A stretch of 39,845 nt of DNA from a virus: the IMG/VR virus record IMGVR_UViG_3300004463_000277, positions 1-39,845 of that record. The stretch is one strand, 5' to 3'. Made by a program: the position numbers and the translations under genes. A model generated the notes under the pieces. That model was not told the origin of the DNA, ran no database searches, and saw only the letters and a program-made list of their open reading frames with translations. This document shows, piece after piece, positions 1 to 8,409 of this stretch; the first letter of the stretch is position 1; every line of letters begins with the position of its first letter.

Positions 1-321
1 AAATGCTCGACGCAGACCCTTACCTGGGTTCCTTCGTGGGGCACTCCGCTGACTCCGCAGCTGCTCACGGCGACGGCTACCGCTTCCGTCGCGGGCGCTA
101 CGGCCATCGCGGGGCCGCTGGTCGAGATTTCCGGCACGGACGCCATTACCAGCTTCACCATGAGCACGGGGTGGAACGGGCAGGGCTTCTGCGTACAGCC
201 TACCGCCGCGTTTACCACCGTGGCGGGAAACAACATCGCCGAAGCGAGCACCGCCGACGCCAACCAAACGCTGTGTTTCACCTGGAACGCGCGGGCGGCG
301 GCATTCTCGGCGAGCTATTGA
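1..321 (+). CDS. C-terminal part of a virion surface protein (partial)
   Basis: The frame is open from base 1 to the TGA at 319-321, so only the last 106 residues are present and the start lies upstream. The fragment is rich in Ala, Thr, Ser and Gly with short beta-prone stretches (for example VEISGTDAITSFTMSTGWNG) and no transmembrane segment, as expected for a fibre or head-decoration protein. It sits 10 nt before a beta-helix protein and, by P22-like order, would follow coat. The overlapping frame that starts with ATG at base 3 is Arg/His-rich and is a shadow. The exact function cannot be read from this fragment. Confidence 0.6.
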   Translation, partial: KCSTQTLTWVPSWGTPLTPQLLTATATASVAGATAIAGPLVEISGTDAITSFTMSTGWNGQGFCVQPTAAFTTVAGNNIAEASTADANQTLCFTWNARAAAFSASY

Positions 322-331
322 GGAGACGGAC

Positions 332-1324
332 ATGATTCCCATCACTCAACAGGGCTCACTGACGGGGACTGTCCTCGATCAACTTAACGCCAACTTCCAG
401 GCGGCGGGCATCATCACCCAGGGAAATGTCTACTGGGTGCGCCCGCGGCTCGGCAGCGACTCCTACGATGGCCTGTCGCCCGCGACTGCGTTTCGAACGC
501 TTAAGCGGGCGCTTCAGGCTGCGACGGCGAATCAAAACGATGTGATTTTCCTCTGCGCGGAGGGAAACACCGCGGCGAACACCACGGACTACCAGGGAGA
601 AACCCTGACCTGGAACAAGGATCTGGTTCACCTGATCGGAGTCAATTCGGGGCCGCTCCTGGGGCAGCGTTCGCGCATTTCCAATCTGTCCTCGGCTGCG
701 GCGCTGGCTCCGATGTTCAACCTCACCGCCAACGGGTGCTTGATCTCCAACCTGGAGTTTTTCCAGGGAACGCCGGCGTCTGGAACGACATCGATTTGCG
801 TTCAGGTCACCGGGCAGCGCAACCGCATCCAAAACTGCCAGATTTCCGGCAACGGCGATTTGACCGGAGCTGTGGATGTGGCGGGCTCCCGTTCGCTTAA
901 AGTGTCGGGCTCGGAAAACCTCTTCGTGGGCTGCTATATCGGCCTCGATACGGTGATCCGGGGCACGCAAACCGCGGAAGTGGAAATCAGCGCGGGCGCA
1001 CGCAACACCTTCGAAGCTTGCCACTTCGAGACGTACAGTTCGCTTTCGACCTTCAAGATGGTGACGGTCGCGACGGGCTGCGATCGGTTCGTTAAGTTCA
1101 AAGACTGCGATTTCGTCGCGGTTCAGAACATCACTTCTGCCGTTGCTCCGACCGGGGCAATCGGCATCACGACCATGAACGGGCAGGTGATTATGCGCAA
1201 TCCCTATGTCTACGGGTTCGCGCAGATTGTCACCGCCGATAACGCCTATGTTCAGGTTCTCGGGTTCGACGGCACGGCGACCGGGCATCTGATCGGCATT
1301 GCTCAGGGAGTGGACGCAGCCTAA
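332..1324 (+). CDS. Parallel beta-helix virion protein
   Basis: This 330-residue protein starts at ATG 332 behind the SD-like gaggaga. Residues about 35-60 (VRPRLGSDSYDGLSPATAFR) are the entry motif of many right-handed beta-helix proteins, where 'GSDxYDG..P..AF.TL..AL' precedes the coil. Later rungs such as CLISNLEFF, NRIQNCQISG, NLFVGCYIGL and NTFEACHFET follow the N/C ladder expected of a pectate-lyase-like fold. There is no signal peptide, unlike the other beta-helix protein at 13414. Placed among head genes, it is most likely a head decoration or surface protein. Enzymatic activity cannot be inferred. Confidence 0.7.
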   Translation: MIPITQQGSLTGTVLDQLNANFQAAGIITQGNVYWVRPRLGSDSYDGLSPATAFRTLKRALQAATANQNDVIFLCAEGNTAANTTDYQGETLTWNKDLVHLIGVNSGPLLGQRSRISNLSSAAALAPMFNLTANGCLISNLEFFQGTPASGTTSICVQVTGQRNRIQNCQISGNGDLTGAVDVAGSRSLKVSGSENLFVGCYIGLDTVIRGTQTAEVEISAGARNTFEACHFETYSSLSTFKMVTVATGCDRFVKFKDCDFVAVQNITSAVAPTGAIGITTMNGQVIMRNPYVYGFAQIVTADNAYVQVLGFDGTATGHLIGIAQGVDAA

Positions 1325-1330
1325 GCATGA

Positions 1331-1362
1331 CAGGGGGCGGTCTCCCCGGCCGCCCTGTTTTC
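1331..1362 (+). terminator. Putative intrinsic terminator or processing hairpin
   Basis: CAGGGGGCGG (1331-1340) can pair with CCGCCCTG (1350-1357), leaving a two-base bulge, and is followed directly by TTTT (1358-1361). It fills the 48-nt gap between two virion genes. It could lower read-through and so set different expression of head and downstream genes. The short U run makes it a weak terminator. Confidence 0.5.
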
Positions 1363-1372
1363 AGGAGAGCAA

Positions 1373-2098
1373 ATGTCGCTCGATACGGTAACAGTAGGCC
1401 CCAGCGATAGGCTGGTACAACTCATCGGAGACCCGAACTCCGCGGCAAATCTCCAGAGCATCCTGGATGTCGCGGACGCCCGGAACATGACCGGGCTCTA
1501 TTCCGCTTTCGTGCAGAGCGGCGGAATGCTGCTGAATCCTTCGGGGAACTGGGACCGCCAGCGGGCAGCCGTTGGAACTCTGGGCATTCCCGCAGTCAAC
1601 TTCGAGGGCACGAAAGCGACTTATGGGGCTGGAACCAGCGCTTTCACTCCTGTCGCGACGGCCACCGATTTCGCCGCGATTGTTGGCTCGGCAACCAAAA
1701 CGGTGAGGGTCCAGCGAGTCTCGATTGCGGGGCGAGCGGACGCAGCGGGCTCCATCATCATCGCGCTCATCAAGCGAACGACAGCCAACAGCGGCTCGAC
1801 GCCGGCCGATTTGACGGCGACACAAAACGACTCTAACGACGCCGCTGCGACGGCGGTTCCGCGGACCTACACCACAACGAATCCCACTACGGGAACCGGG
1901 TCAATCCTGCGTGTCGGAAGGCTGTTTCTGCCGACCTCGGCGGGGGATTCTACTCCTTTGGTGTGGACATTCGGAGACCGCAACACCGAAGGGCTCGTGC
2001 TTCGTGGGATTGCCCAACTTTTGTGCCTGAACTGGGGCGGCGAGGCGGTTCCGGCTGGGGCGGCGCTTAACTTCGACTTTGAATGGACGGAGGAGTAA
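1373..2098 (+). CDS. Putative virion structural protein
   Basis: The 241-residue product starts at ATG 1373 with aggaga seven bases upstream. The N-terminal 70 residues are mixed helix (NSAANLQSILDVADARNMTG). From about residue 80 onward it is a Thr/Ala/Ser-rich beta domain (TATDFAAIVGSATKTVRVQR, then a strand-rich C-terminus ending in NFDFEWTEE) resembling capsid decoration or beta-sandwich domains. It overlaps the next gene at TAATG. The position before gp4-like adaptors points to head or neck. The family is not recognised with certainty. Confidence 0.55.
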   Translation: MSLDTVTVGPSDRLVQLIGDPNSAANLQSILDVADARNMTGLYSAFVQSGGMLLNPSGNWDRQRAAVGTLGIPAVNFEGTKATYGAGTSAFTPVATATDFAAIVGSATKTVRVQRVSIAGRADAAGSIIIALIKRTTANSGSTPADLTATQNDSNDAAATAVPRTYTTTNPTTGTGSILRVGRLFLPTSAGDSTPLVWTFGDRNTEGLVLRGIAQLLCLNWGGEAVPAGAALNFDFEWTEE

Positions 2099-2340
2099 TG
2101 CAGTATCCCGGGAAGATTTTCAGCGCGGATGGCTCTCTGATGCGGGTGGTGTTCGGCCACGATGAGCACCTGATTGCAAAGAAAGATGGCTGGCTGGACG
2201 AGCCTCCGAAGAAGCCCGAAGCGCGGCCCGTGCTGGAGCACAACGCGCTGCCTAAGTTCGCGGCAGAAGTCATCAACGAAGGGCGCAAGCGTGGGCGTCC
2301 GCCGAAATCCACGGAGGTAAGCCTTGGCGCTGGTCAGTGA
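2098..2340 (+). CDS. Small virion-module protein with basic GRPPK tail
   Basis: ATG 2098 overlaps the TAA of the previous gene and has ggaggag just upstream, so I choose it over the in-frame ATG at 2083. The 80-residue product has a compact N-terminal beta segment (MQYPGKIFSADG) and a charged C-terminus with the AT-hook-like motif RKRGRPPKS. It overlaps the next gene by 17 bases. Small proteins of this kind occur just before the adaptor gene in many podoviruses, but no function can be assigned. Confidence 0.55.
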   Translation: MQYPGKIFSADGSLMRVVFGHDEHLIAKKDGWLDEPPKKPEARPVLEHNALPKFAAEVINEGRKRGRPPKSTEVSLGAGQ

Positions 2341-3004
2341 CATCATCACGGAGGCCTTTGTTGATTTGGCGGTGATTCAGCCGGGCGAAACCATCTCCTC
2401 GGACATGCAGGCGAACGCCTTCCTGGTCCTGAAGCAGATGCTCTCGAACTGGTCCGTGGATCAGGCTCTCGCTTATCTCAACGTTCACGGGGATTTTAAC
2501 CTCGTCGCCGGAACAGCGGCCTACACCGTGGGTACCACGGGGTCTCTGGCGACTGCGGCGAGGCCGGTCCGCATTGTGTCCTGGCAGTCCCGTTCGGGGA
2601 ATTTTTCGAACGGCGGGGCTTGCATTTCGTTCGATGAGTTTCGCGCGAAGCAGCAGAACTTGACGGCGAAGCGCTCGGTGCTCGCGGAGATGGTTGCAGC
2701 GGACACGGGATATCCGACCATCGGCATCGAAGTGTTCCCTGTGCCGGATACGTCGCCGGGTACGCTCCGTCTCGACTACTGGACCCCGGTAGTGGAGTTT
2801 GCTTCGGTCGGCACAACGGTCAACCTGCCTGACGGCTGGGAAGCGGCTGTGCATTTCAATCTCGCCGTGCAACTGGCTCCGCAGTACGCGAGACAGACTG
2901 GAATCACGCCGGAGCTCGCAGCCAACGCCAAGAACACGCTTGCGGAGTTAAAGGCCAAGAACGCCGCCATTCTCGGGATTGCGGGAGCACAGGAGGCGGC
3001 GTAA
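2324..3004 (+). CDS. P22 gp4-like head-to-tail adaptor (first copy)
   Basis: A TTG start at 2324 is chosen because GGAGGT ends 6 nt upstream and no ATG fits. The 226-residue product has the layout of the P22 tail accessory factor gp4 family: an N-terminal helical segment (ANAFLVLKQMLSNWSVDQ), a central insertion with AAYTVG and a C-terminal helix pair after the PDGWEAAVHFNLAVQLAPQY motif, where 'LP..w..Al..nLA..lap.y' is typical. In P22 this protein forms a 12-mer ring under the portal. P22 gp4 also has muralytic activity; no catalytic motif is evident here. Its stop overlaps the start of a paralogue (TAATG). Confidence 0.8.
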   Translation: MALVSDIITEAFVDLAVIQPGETISSDMQANAFLVLKQMLSNWSVDQALAYLNVHGDFNLVAGTAAYTVGTTGSLATAARPVRIVSWQSRSGNFSNGGACISFDEFRAKQQNLTAKRSVLAEMVAADTGYPTIGIEVFPVPDTSPGTLRLDYWTPVVEFASVGTTVNLPDGWEAAVHFNLAVQLAPQYARQTGITPELAANAKNTLAELKAKNAAILGIAGAQEAA

Positions 3005-3990
3005 TGCCGACCACCACAACGCTCGCCGGATTACTTAAGCCCGCGCTCCGGGCAGCTGGGATCACGATGCGCCCGGGCATTACGCCTTCCCCGGATCAGT
3101 ATAACGAGCTGATTCCCGAAGTAAACAGCATGTTGCAGTCATGGAACTGCGACGGGCACACCATCTTCTCCACACAAATCGAGCAATTCGGTCTAAATTC
3201 CGGGCAAAAAGAGTACAGCATTGGGCCTGGAGGGAATTTCAACACCACGCGCCCAATGTTCATCAAGGACGCAAACCTGATTTTCCCGACGAATCCTCAG
3301 GTGCGAATCCCGTTGAAGTTGGTCGATTCGCATGAGTGGAGTTTGATTCAGATTCAGGATATTTCCAGCGCACTCCCTTGGTGTCTCTACTACAACCCGA
3401 CTTACGGAGCGCTCGGAAGAGGAACGATTTACATTGCCTTCCAGCCCCCAGAAGGCTATCTGCTCGAACTCTACACCTGGAAGCTGCTCGGGGCCGCGTT
3501 TGCCAGCGTTGGCGATCTGGTGATTCTCCCGGACGGCTACGACGATGCAATCAAGTGGAATCTGGCTATCCGGGCCGCGGCGCTATATCCCACGATGGCG
3601 ACCATTTCGCCTGATGTGCGGATTCTGGCTCGGCAATCCCTCGACAGGCTCAAAACGCTGAATACAGTATGCCCTCCGTTGATGTCGGAGGCGGAATTCA
3701 TCGGGCAGCCGGGTGGCTGGTGGTGGCAGGGGATGTTTGCCGGAAGTGGAGGGGGAACGGGGGGTGGAAATGTGAATTGGGAAGCTCCTTTGAATGCTCC
3801 GAACGGGGTGGACACGCTCTTTTCGTTCGCGCACTATCCCAATTTTCTTGCCTACAACGGGCTTTTGCAATTTGAAGGCGTTGGATTCGTTCGCACGGGA
3901 GCGAATCAGATACGGCTTACCGACATCAACGGAAATACGATTACGCCGGCATCCGATGACGATATTAGGGGAGAATTTACCACGCCATGA
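3004..3990 (+). CDS. gp4-like adaptor paralogue with C-terminal fibre-like domain
   Basis: Residues 1-225 of this 328-residue protein follow the same plan as the preceding adaptor: ELIPEVNSMLQSWNCDG, QKEYSIG, then VILPDGYDDAIKWNLAIRAA. A Gly-rich hinge (SGGGTGGGN, near residue 250, encoded by G runs) leads to a C-terminal domain of about 75 residues with APNGVDTLFSF, NGLLQFEG and ITPASDDDI, a beta module often found at the end of phage appendage proteins. It starts at ATG 3004 overlapping the upstream TAA. It probably forms a second neck ring or anchors the following fibre. The adaptor assignment is by motif resemblance. Confidence 0.7.
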   Translation: MPTTTTLAGLLKPALRAAGITMRPGITPSPDQYNELIPEVNSMLQSWNCDGHTIFSTQIEQFGLNSGQKEYSIGPGGNFNTTRPMFIKDANLIFPTNPQVRIPLKLVDSHEWSLIQIQDISSALPWCLYYNPTYGALGRGTIYIAFQPPEGYLLELYTWKLLGAAFASVGDLVILPDGYDDAIKWNLAIRAAALYPTMATISPDVRILARQSLDRLKTLNTVCPPLMSEAEFIGQPGGWWWQGMFAGSGGGTGGGNVNWEAPLNAPNGVDTLFSFAHYPNFLAYNGLLQFEGVGFVRTGANQIRLTDINGNTITPASDDDIRGEFTTP

Positions 3991-5489
3991 GACGAGCACT
4001 TACGGCGATTTTCTTATTTGTTTCGGCCTGCGCGGCACAGCAGATCAGCCTTGTCCGCAATGTGCGTGACATACTTCGTGTTCCGAACGGCGGAACGGGG
4101 CTCGGAATCACGGCCGATAACACGATGCTCGTTTCGAACGGGACCCAGTATACCGTCGTCTCGATTCCAAACTGCCCCGACACTGGCGGGAACCACCTAA
4201 ATTTTGTTCAGTCCAGCAAGACGATGGTCTGCGGCAACTCCGGCGGGGGAGGGGGCGGCGTTACCAGCTTCAATGGGCGCACCGGAGCGGTCATTCCGGC
4301 GACCGCCGATTACAGCTACCCCCAAATTTCCGGGGATACCATCTCGCTCACTCGTTCGGGAACTTTCGACAGTTCAGCGTATACGCCGGTCTTCAACGGG
4401 CAACTCGGAGTGGGCGCCGATTCCGAAACGATGCGCCTTGATATCACCGGCATCGTGGCCAAGCGCCCGAATGCGACGATGGGCGCGACCAAAGTTCCCT
4501 CGAATGCGACTGTTTATGAGGCGAACGGCATTTCCGGGCTTATCGAAAACGCCTCGCCGATCACCAACGCCGTAGCGGGCTCGTTCATGGCCGGAATCAG
4601 CGCCGCGCCGCCTACGGGAACCTGCAACACATCCGGGATTACGGTGACGAGGGTAAGCGGGCCGTCGTTCAATACGGCATGGGCGAACATTTCCAACACG
4701 GCATTCAATGTCAACGGCACCGATTACATTATTGCGAGCGTCATCGACGGCGACACATTGACGCTGACGGGCTCGGCAGGGGTGCAAAGCGGCGTTAGTT
4801 GGGCGCGAAGAGTATTCGTCTGGGGAATCAACTCGCTGGTGACGGACGGGCTTCCTGGGGCGGTAGGCTCTCCATCCTATGACTGGACCTATCTAACGAA
4901 CGAGTTCGATTTCGACGCGCACCACACCACAACGAAGATTTTTGCTCAGACCATTACCGGGGCGAGCACGGTTCAGCCGGATACGGCATACGGGTACACG
5001 GTGAATTACCTGGGGCCGGCGGTCAAGTGGAATTGCGGTTTCTGCACGCTCGATGGAACCACCGATCACGCTATGCAAGTCGGGCGCACGGGGACAGGCA
5101 ATAATGTTCCGTCCCAGCACATTTTGATGTTCAGTCGCAGCAGCGGGGGAAACGAGTTTGGAGCTTCGATCCGGGCCGACGCGGATGGGAACCTGGTTCT
5201 GAATCCGGGCGTTCTCATTCCCTCGGGCGGCAACCCTCAGACGATTATGCGCGATGCAGCCGGGAACATCGTGGCGTCCTTCAAGGGCTCAAACGGGGGC
5301 GCTACGCCATCGCTCGAAATGGCCTCGGGAGCGGGGATTCAGCTTGGAGCGAAGACGTTTTTGGCTCTGGGTACGCCTTCCAACGGGACGGAGTATTACT
5401 GCTCGGACTGCAACAAGGCGACTCCGTGCACATCCGGGGGCTCGGGAGCCTTCGCGAAGCGCATCAATGGCGCCTGGGACTGCGACTGA
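3987..5489 (+). CDS. Tail fibre-like protein with Sec/lipoprotein signal
   Basis: The N-terminus MRRALTAIFLFVSACAAQ is a clear export signal; V12-S13-A14-C15 fits a lipobox, and A15-x-A-type cleavage is the alternative. After it come phage-fibre motifs: VPNGGTGLG, then a Gly6 hinge (residues about 86-91) and FNGRTGAVIPATADYSYPQI, a repeat common in tail fibres. The C-terminal half is beta-rich and ends with AKRINGAWDCD. ATG 3987 overlaps the previous stop. Virion fibres are normally assembled in the cytoplasm, so a signal peptide is unusual. It may be a fibre, or an exported surface protein of infected or lysogenic cells. Confidence 0.7.
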   Translation: MRRALTAIFLFVSACAAQQISLVRNVRDILRVPNGGTGLGITADNTMLVSNGTQYTVVSIPNCPDTGGNHLNFVQSSKTMVCGNSGGGGGGVTSFNGRTGAVIPATADYSYPQISGDTISLTRSGTFDSSAYTPVFNGQLGVGADSETMRLDITGIVAKRPNATMGATKVPSNATVYEANGISGLIENASPITNAVAGSFMAGISAAPPTGTCNTSGITVTRVSGPSFNTAWANISNTAFNVNGTDYIIASVIDGDTLTLTGSAGVQSGVSWARRVFVWGINSLVTDGLPGAVGSPSYDWTYLTNEFDFDAHHTTTKIFAQTITGASTVQPDTAYGYTVNYLGPAVKWNCGFCTLDGTTDHAMQVGRTGTGNNVPSQHILMFSRSSGGNEFGASIRADADGNLVLNPGVLIPSGGNPQTIMRDAAGNIVASFKGSNGGATPSLEMASGAGIQLGAKTFLALGTPSNGTEYYCSDCNKATPCTSGGSGAFAKRINGAWDCD

Positions 5490-7180
5490 TGCCGCGGGTT
5501 CCCCTGGTAGGTCCATTCGGGACGCTTCGATCACTCGCAGCGAGCGCGGAGACGTGCTGTAACCTCTACCCGGAAGGGATAGCCGATCCCCAGGAACGAT
5601 TGAAGGGCGGCGGGTTCCTCGTCGGCACGCCTGGAAAGTCCCTGTTCTCGACGCTGCCTAATTCCCCGATACGCGGCGTATGGTCTGGCGGTGGGCGTTT
5701 GTTTGTCGCTGCCGGAACGCGCTGGATGGAGCTCGATTCGGGCGGTAACGTCATCCTGGGGCCGTATATCATCGCGGACGATGCGGCGCATTCCCCGGTT
5801 CAGTTCTTCGCCAATGGAAACCAGCTTTTCATCGTGAGCGCGGGGCTCTGCTACGTGAGCAATGGCGGCTCCGCAACGCAGATCGGCCTGCCTACGCTTT
5901 CATCCGACATCGCTCTCAATGGCCAGTGGGTCGAGTGGACAGGCGGCGATACGTTCCCTGTGGGGCTTACGGGGTCCATTCTCAACATCTCAGGCGGTGT
6001 GGGGCTGAAAACCGTCCAGCAAGTCTTGAGTCCGACGCTGCTGTTTCTGACCACGGATACCGGAGTTATCGGCAATCGAACATTCCTCGGCGTGCCTTCA
6101 CTGACCGCGCAGACCGGGGCTTTCCTGGATGGGTATTTCATCTGCAATCAGCCAAACACGAAGCAGTTCTCAATCTCTCCACTCCTCGATGGAACGAACC
6201 AGGGAACCTACATCTGGAACGCGCTCGATTTCGCCGTGAAGGAGAGCTACCCCGATTACATCCGGGGAATTCTGGTTTCCGGCGAGCAGCTGTACCTGTT
6301 CGGCTCTGAATCCTTCGAGGTTTGGCAGAACACGGGTGGAAGCATCCTTCCGGGGGGCGCTACTGGATTTCCATTTGAGCGCATCGACGGAGCCACGGGA
6401 AAATACGGCGTCACGTCACCGTGGGCGATGGCCTCGGTTGCGGGGCGGGTGTTCTTCCTCGGTGGCGATGCGACGGGACAGGCGACGGCCTACGAAATGG
6501 TTGGCTGGACGCCCCGGCGCATCTCGACGCACGCAGAGGAGGAAACTTGGGGAGCCGGGGGCCTGGGGTCAACCGCAGTGACGTTCGGCTACCAGGAGGA
6601 TGGGCATGATTTCTGGGTTATCAACTTCGGCGTGGGCAAAGGGCCTGCGTATGTGTTCGACCTGACAACCGGGCTGTGGCATACCCGCTCTAGCTCGGGA
6701 ACAACGGGCGATTACGGCACACAATATCACACGTTCGTTACCAACGAAGCGACCTCCGCGAACAACTGGGGCTCAGGGGGCAAGCACATCACCGGAGGGC
6801 CGGGAAGCGGGACGCTGTACCAATCGAGCATCAACCTGTACTCGGAAGCGGGAGCGGATATCACTCGCCAACGAGCGATTCCGTACCTCTACAACGCTGG
6901 GAATCGGATGTACTTCGGCCGGCAGACGCTCGAAATGGACACCGGGACCGTATCGGGTGGCGCGGCTCCGAACGTGGTCCGGGATTACTCCGATGACCGG
7001 GGGCACAACTTCGTCAATCCGCAGAGCGCGAGCATGGGGACTAACGGCGAGTTTTCCAAGCGGGTGTTTTGGCCCGTTTGCGGCTCGTCGCGGGATCGCG
7101 TGTTTCGCTATACAGTCACCAGCCAGGCGAAAGTTAATCTGGTGAGCCTGGATGCGGACGTGACGAACGGCGTAAATTGA
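5489..7180 (+). CDS. P22 gp10-like packaged-DNA stabilisation (tail hub) protein
   Basis: ATG 5489 overlaps the previous TGA; the in-frame upstream ATG at 5426 lies inside the fibre gene and is not used. The 563-residue product begins PRVPLVGPFGTLRSLAASAE and NLYPEG, the hallmark of the gp10/phage-stabilise family. It continues with a repeated beta-blade pattern: SPIRGVW-type segments, ANGNQLFIVS, GYFICNQPNTKQFSISPL, LYLFGSESFEVWQNTG and FPFERIDGATGKYG. In P22, gp10 hexamers close the tail after gp4 and help retain DNA. Position after gp4-like genes agrees. Confidence 0.85.
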   Translation: MPRVPLVGPFGTLRSLAASAETCCNLYPEGIADPQERLKGGGFLVGTPGKSLFSTLPNSPIRGVWSGGGRLFVAAGTRWMELDSGGNVILGPYIIADDAAHSPVQFFANGNQLFIVSAGLCYVSNGGSATQIGLPTLSSDIALNGQWVEWTGGDTFPVGLTGSILNISGGVGLKTVQQVLSPTLLFLTTDTGVIGNRTFLGVPSLTAQTGAFLDGYFICNQPNTKQFSISPLLDGTNQGTYIWNALDFAVKESYPDYIRGILVSGEQLYLFGSESFEVWQNTGGSILPGGATGFPFERIDGATGKYGVTSPWAMASVAGRVFFLGGDATGQATAYEMVGWTPRRISTHAEEETWGAGGLGSTAVTFGYQEDGHDFWVINFGVGKGPAYVFDLTTGLWHTRSSSGTTGDYGTQYHTFVTNEATSANNWGSGGKHITGGPGSGTLYQSSINLYSEAGADITRQRAIPYLYNAGNRMYFGRQTLEMDTGTVSGGAAPNVVRDYSDDRGHNFVNPQSASMGTNGEFSKRVFWPVCGSSRDRVFRYTVTSQAKVNLVSLDADVTNGVN

Positions 7181-7181
7181 G

Positions 7182-7889
7182 ATGCCGTCGCTCAATTTCC
7201 CTATCGAGCCCCCGCAGTCAAACCCCCCGCTAATGGGCCTGGATAACCTCTTTGGGCGGGATTGGTATCTGTTCTTCCGAAACATCCTGAAGTGGCTCCG
7301 CTTGCAGTCGGTTGTCTATTACGGAACGCTGAACCCAGACGAAAAACCTACCGGGCTCACAGCAGCCGATGACGGGGTAATCTTCGTAGCCACGGACTAC
7401 GGGCATCGTTACCGCTGGAATGGAACCTTGCTCGATTGGGAATGGGACTATGCGGAGAACGGGGCTGATTATATCGTCGCTGGCGTGCCTTCCGGGGGCC
7501 TGTGGCAGCTTTGCGACGGCTCAATCGTGGACGTGGCTCAATCGGACGGAACGCTGGTTTCTACGACCGTCCCGGACATGGTGACCGATGCCCCGATGAT
7601 TCAGGGCAATTCGACCACGCTAGGGCAGCAGGCGGCAACGCGGGCGACCTGGGAAACGGGAGCTAAAACAGAAACCGAATCGGCGCACACGCATTCCGTT
7701 ACGGTTCTAGCGGGCGGGGATTTCGAGGCAGGAGCCTTCCCGGCCGTCACGGAACAGACGGTAACCAGCGGAGCGGGCTCGGCGCATTATCACGACTTAG
7801 ACGATGCAAACGCGCAGCTCAAGAAGTTCAGCGAGGCGGATGGGGGTATGCCGTTACGTATCCCGGTCAGTTGGTATTACCGACGCTGA
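7182..7889 (+). CDS. Collar/short-fibre-like tail protein
   Basis: The 235-residue protein follows the hub gene by one base. Its N-terminus (RDWYLFFRNILKWLR) is the amphipathic segment often seen in tail-attached proteins. The C-terminal half has collar-like wording: GGLWQLCDGSIVDVAQSDG, VPDMV, then two H-x-H motifs (ESAHTHSV and GSAHYHDL) and a final beta stretch SEADGGMPLRIPVSWYYRR. H-x-H motifs bind iron or zinc in T4-type short and long fibres. It probably is a tail tip or collar fibre. The stop lies inside a 14-bp tandem repeat. Confidence 0.65.
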   Translation: MPSLNFPIEPPQSNPPLMGLDNLFGRDWYLFFRNILKWLRLQSVVYYGTLNPDEKPTGLTAADDGVIFVATDYGHRYRWNGTLLDWEWDYAENGADYIVAGVPSGGLWQLCDGSIVDVAQSDGTLVSTTVPDMVTDAPMIQGNSTTLGQQAATRATWETGAKTETESAHTHSVTVLAGGDFEAGAFPAVTEQTVTSGAGSAHYHDLDDANAQLKKFSEADGGMPLRIPVSWYYRR

Positions 7890-7905
7890 ACTACCGACGC
7901 TGAAC
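7878..7905 (+). repeat. 14-bp perfect tandem duplication over a stop codon
   Basis: taccgacgctgaac occurs twice back to back (7878-7891 and 7892-7905). The first copy carries the TGA (7887-7889) of the collar-like gene; the second is in the gap. It looks like a recent slippage duplication. Confidence 0.9.
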
Positions 7906-7919
7906 CGTAGCCCCGTTTG

Positions 7920-7942
7920 AAACAAGTTGCGAAGATTTGTTT
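7920..7942. promoter_or_regulatory. AAACAA...TTGTTT palindrome upstream of the GNAT gene
   Basis: AAACAA (7920-7925) and TTGTTT (7937-7942) form an inverted repeat with an 11-base spacer, ending five bases before ATG 7948. Related palindromes occur at 16374, 33789, 38989 and, with one mismatch, 39059. It may be an operator or a late-promoter element. Confidence 0.45.
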
Positions 7943-7947
7943 AGGCG

Positions 7948-8409
7948 ATGACAGCGGAACACAAGGCGCTTTTGAGCACGGCGACGGCAGAGGACTTGCC
8001 GCTGCTGGCGGGGCTCGCCGATCAGTTCTTTGCTTCGTCGCGGTTCCTGAAAGGCTTTCGGCTGGAACAGTTCTGCCGTGTATGGCGGGATTTGCTGAAA
8101 TCCGGCGTCGGGGTCATTTTCCTGCTTTCCGATGAAGATGGCATCCAGGGGGCTCTCGGGGGCGTGGCGTATCCCGATATCAATTCCGGGGTGTCGGTGG
8201 CCTCGGAGTTTTTCTGGTTCGTCTCACCGCCCGCCAGGGGGCAAGGATTGGAACTGTATCGGGCATTCGAGGAGTGGGCGCGGCGCGTGGGCTGTCAGCA
8301 AATCCGCATGGTTCATCTGATGGACTCGATGCCGGAGCGGTTAAGCGTGGTGTACAAGCGCCTGGGGTTTGAGGCGGCAGAGGTTGTGTACGTCAAGGAG
8401 TTGAACTGA
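7948..8409 (+). CDS. GNAT-fold acetyltransferase-like virion-module protein
   Basis: The 153-residue product fits a GNAT fold: N-terminal ATAEDLPLLAGLADQFFA helix, central strands, the acetyl-CoA loop region PPARGQGLELYRAFEEW (R/Q-x-x-G-x-G/A-like) and a final strand with VVYKRLGFEAAEVVYVKEL. Genes of this type sit among podovirus internal-virion genes and are often annotated as GNAT-like; an enzymatic role is not established. The G-Q-G loop is shortened, so catalysis is uncertain. Its stop overlaps the next ATG (8409). A palindrome lies just upstream, which suggests its own regulation. Confidence 0.7.
   Translation: MTAEHKALLSTATAEDLPLLAGLADQFFASSRFLKGFRLEQFCRVWRDLLKSGVGVIFLLSDEDGIQGALGGVAYPDINSGVSVASEFFWFVSPPARGQGLELYRAFEEWARRVGCQQIRMVHLMDSMPERLSVVYKRLGFEAAEVVYVKELN

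Noticed and set aside
356-1288. 310-codon minus-strand frame opposite the beta-helix gene
   Set aside because: Composition (Arg, His, Asp rich) is typical of an antisense shadow in GC-rich coding DNA.
4240-4260. G-run phase-variation switch in the fibre gene
   Set aside because: The G runs are interrupted and encode a Gly hinge in frame; no sign of frame change.
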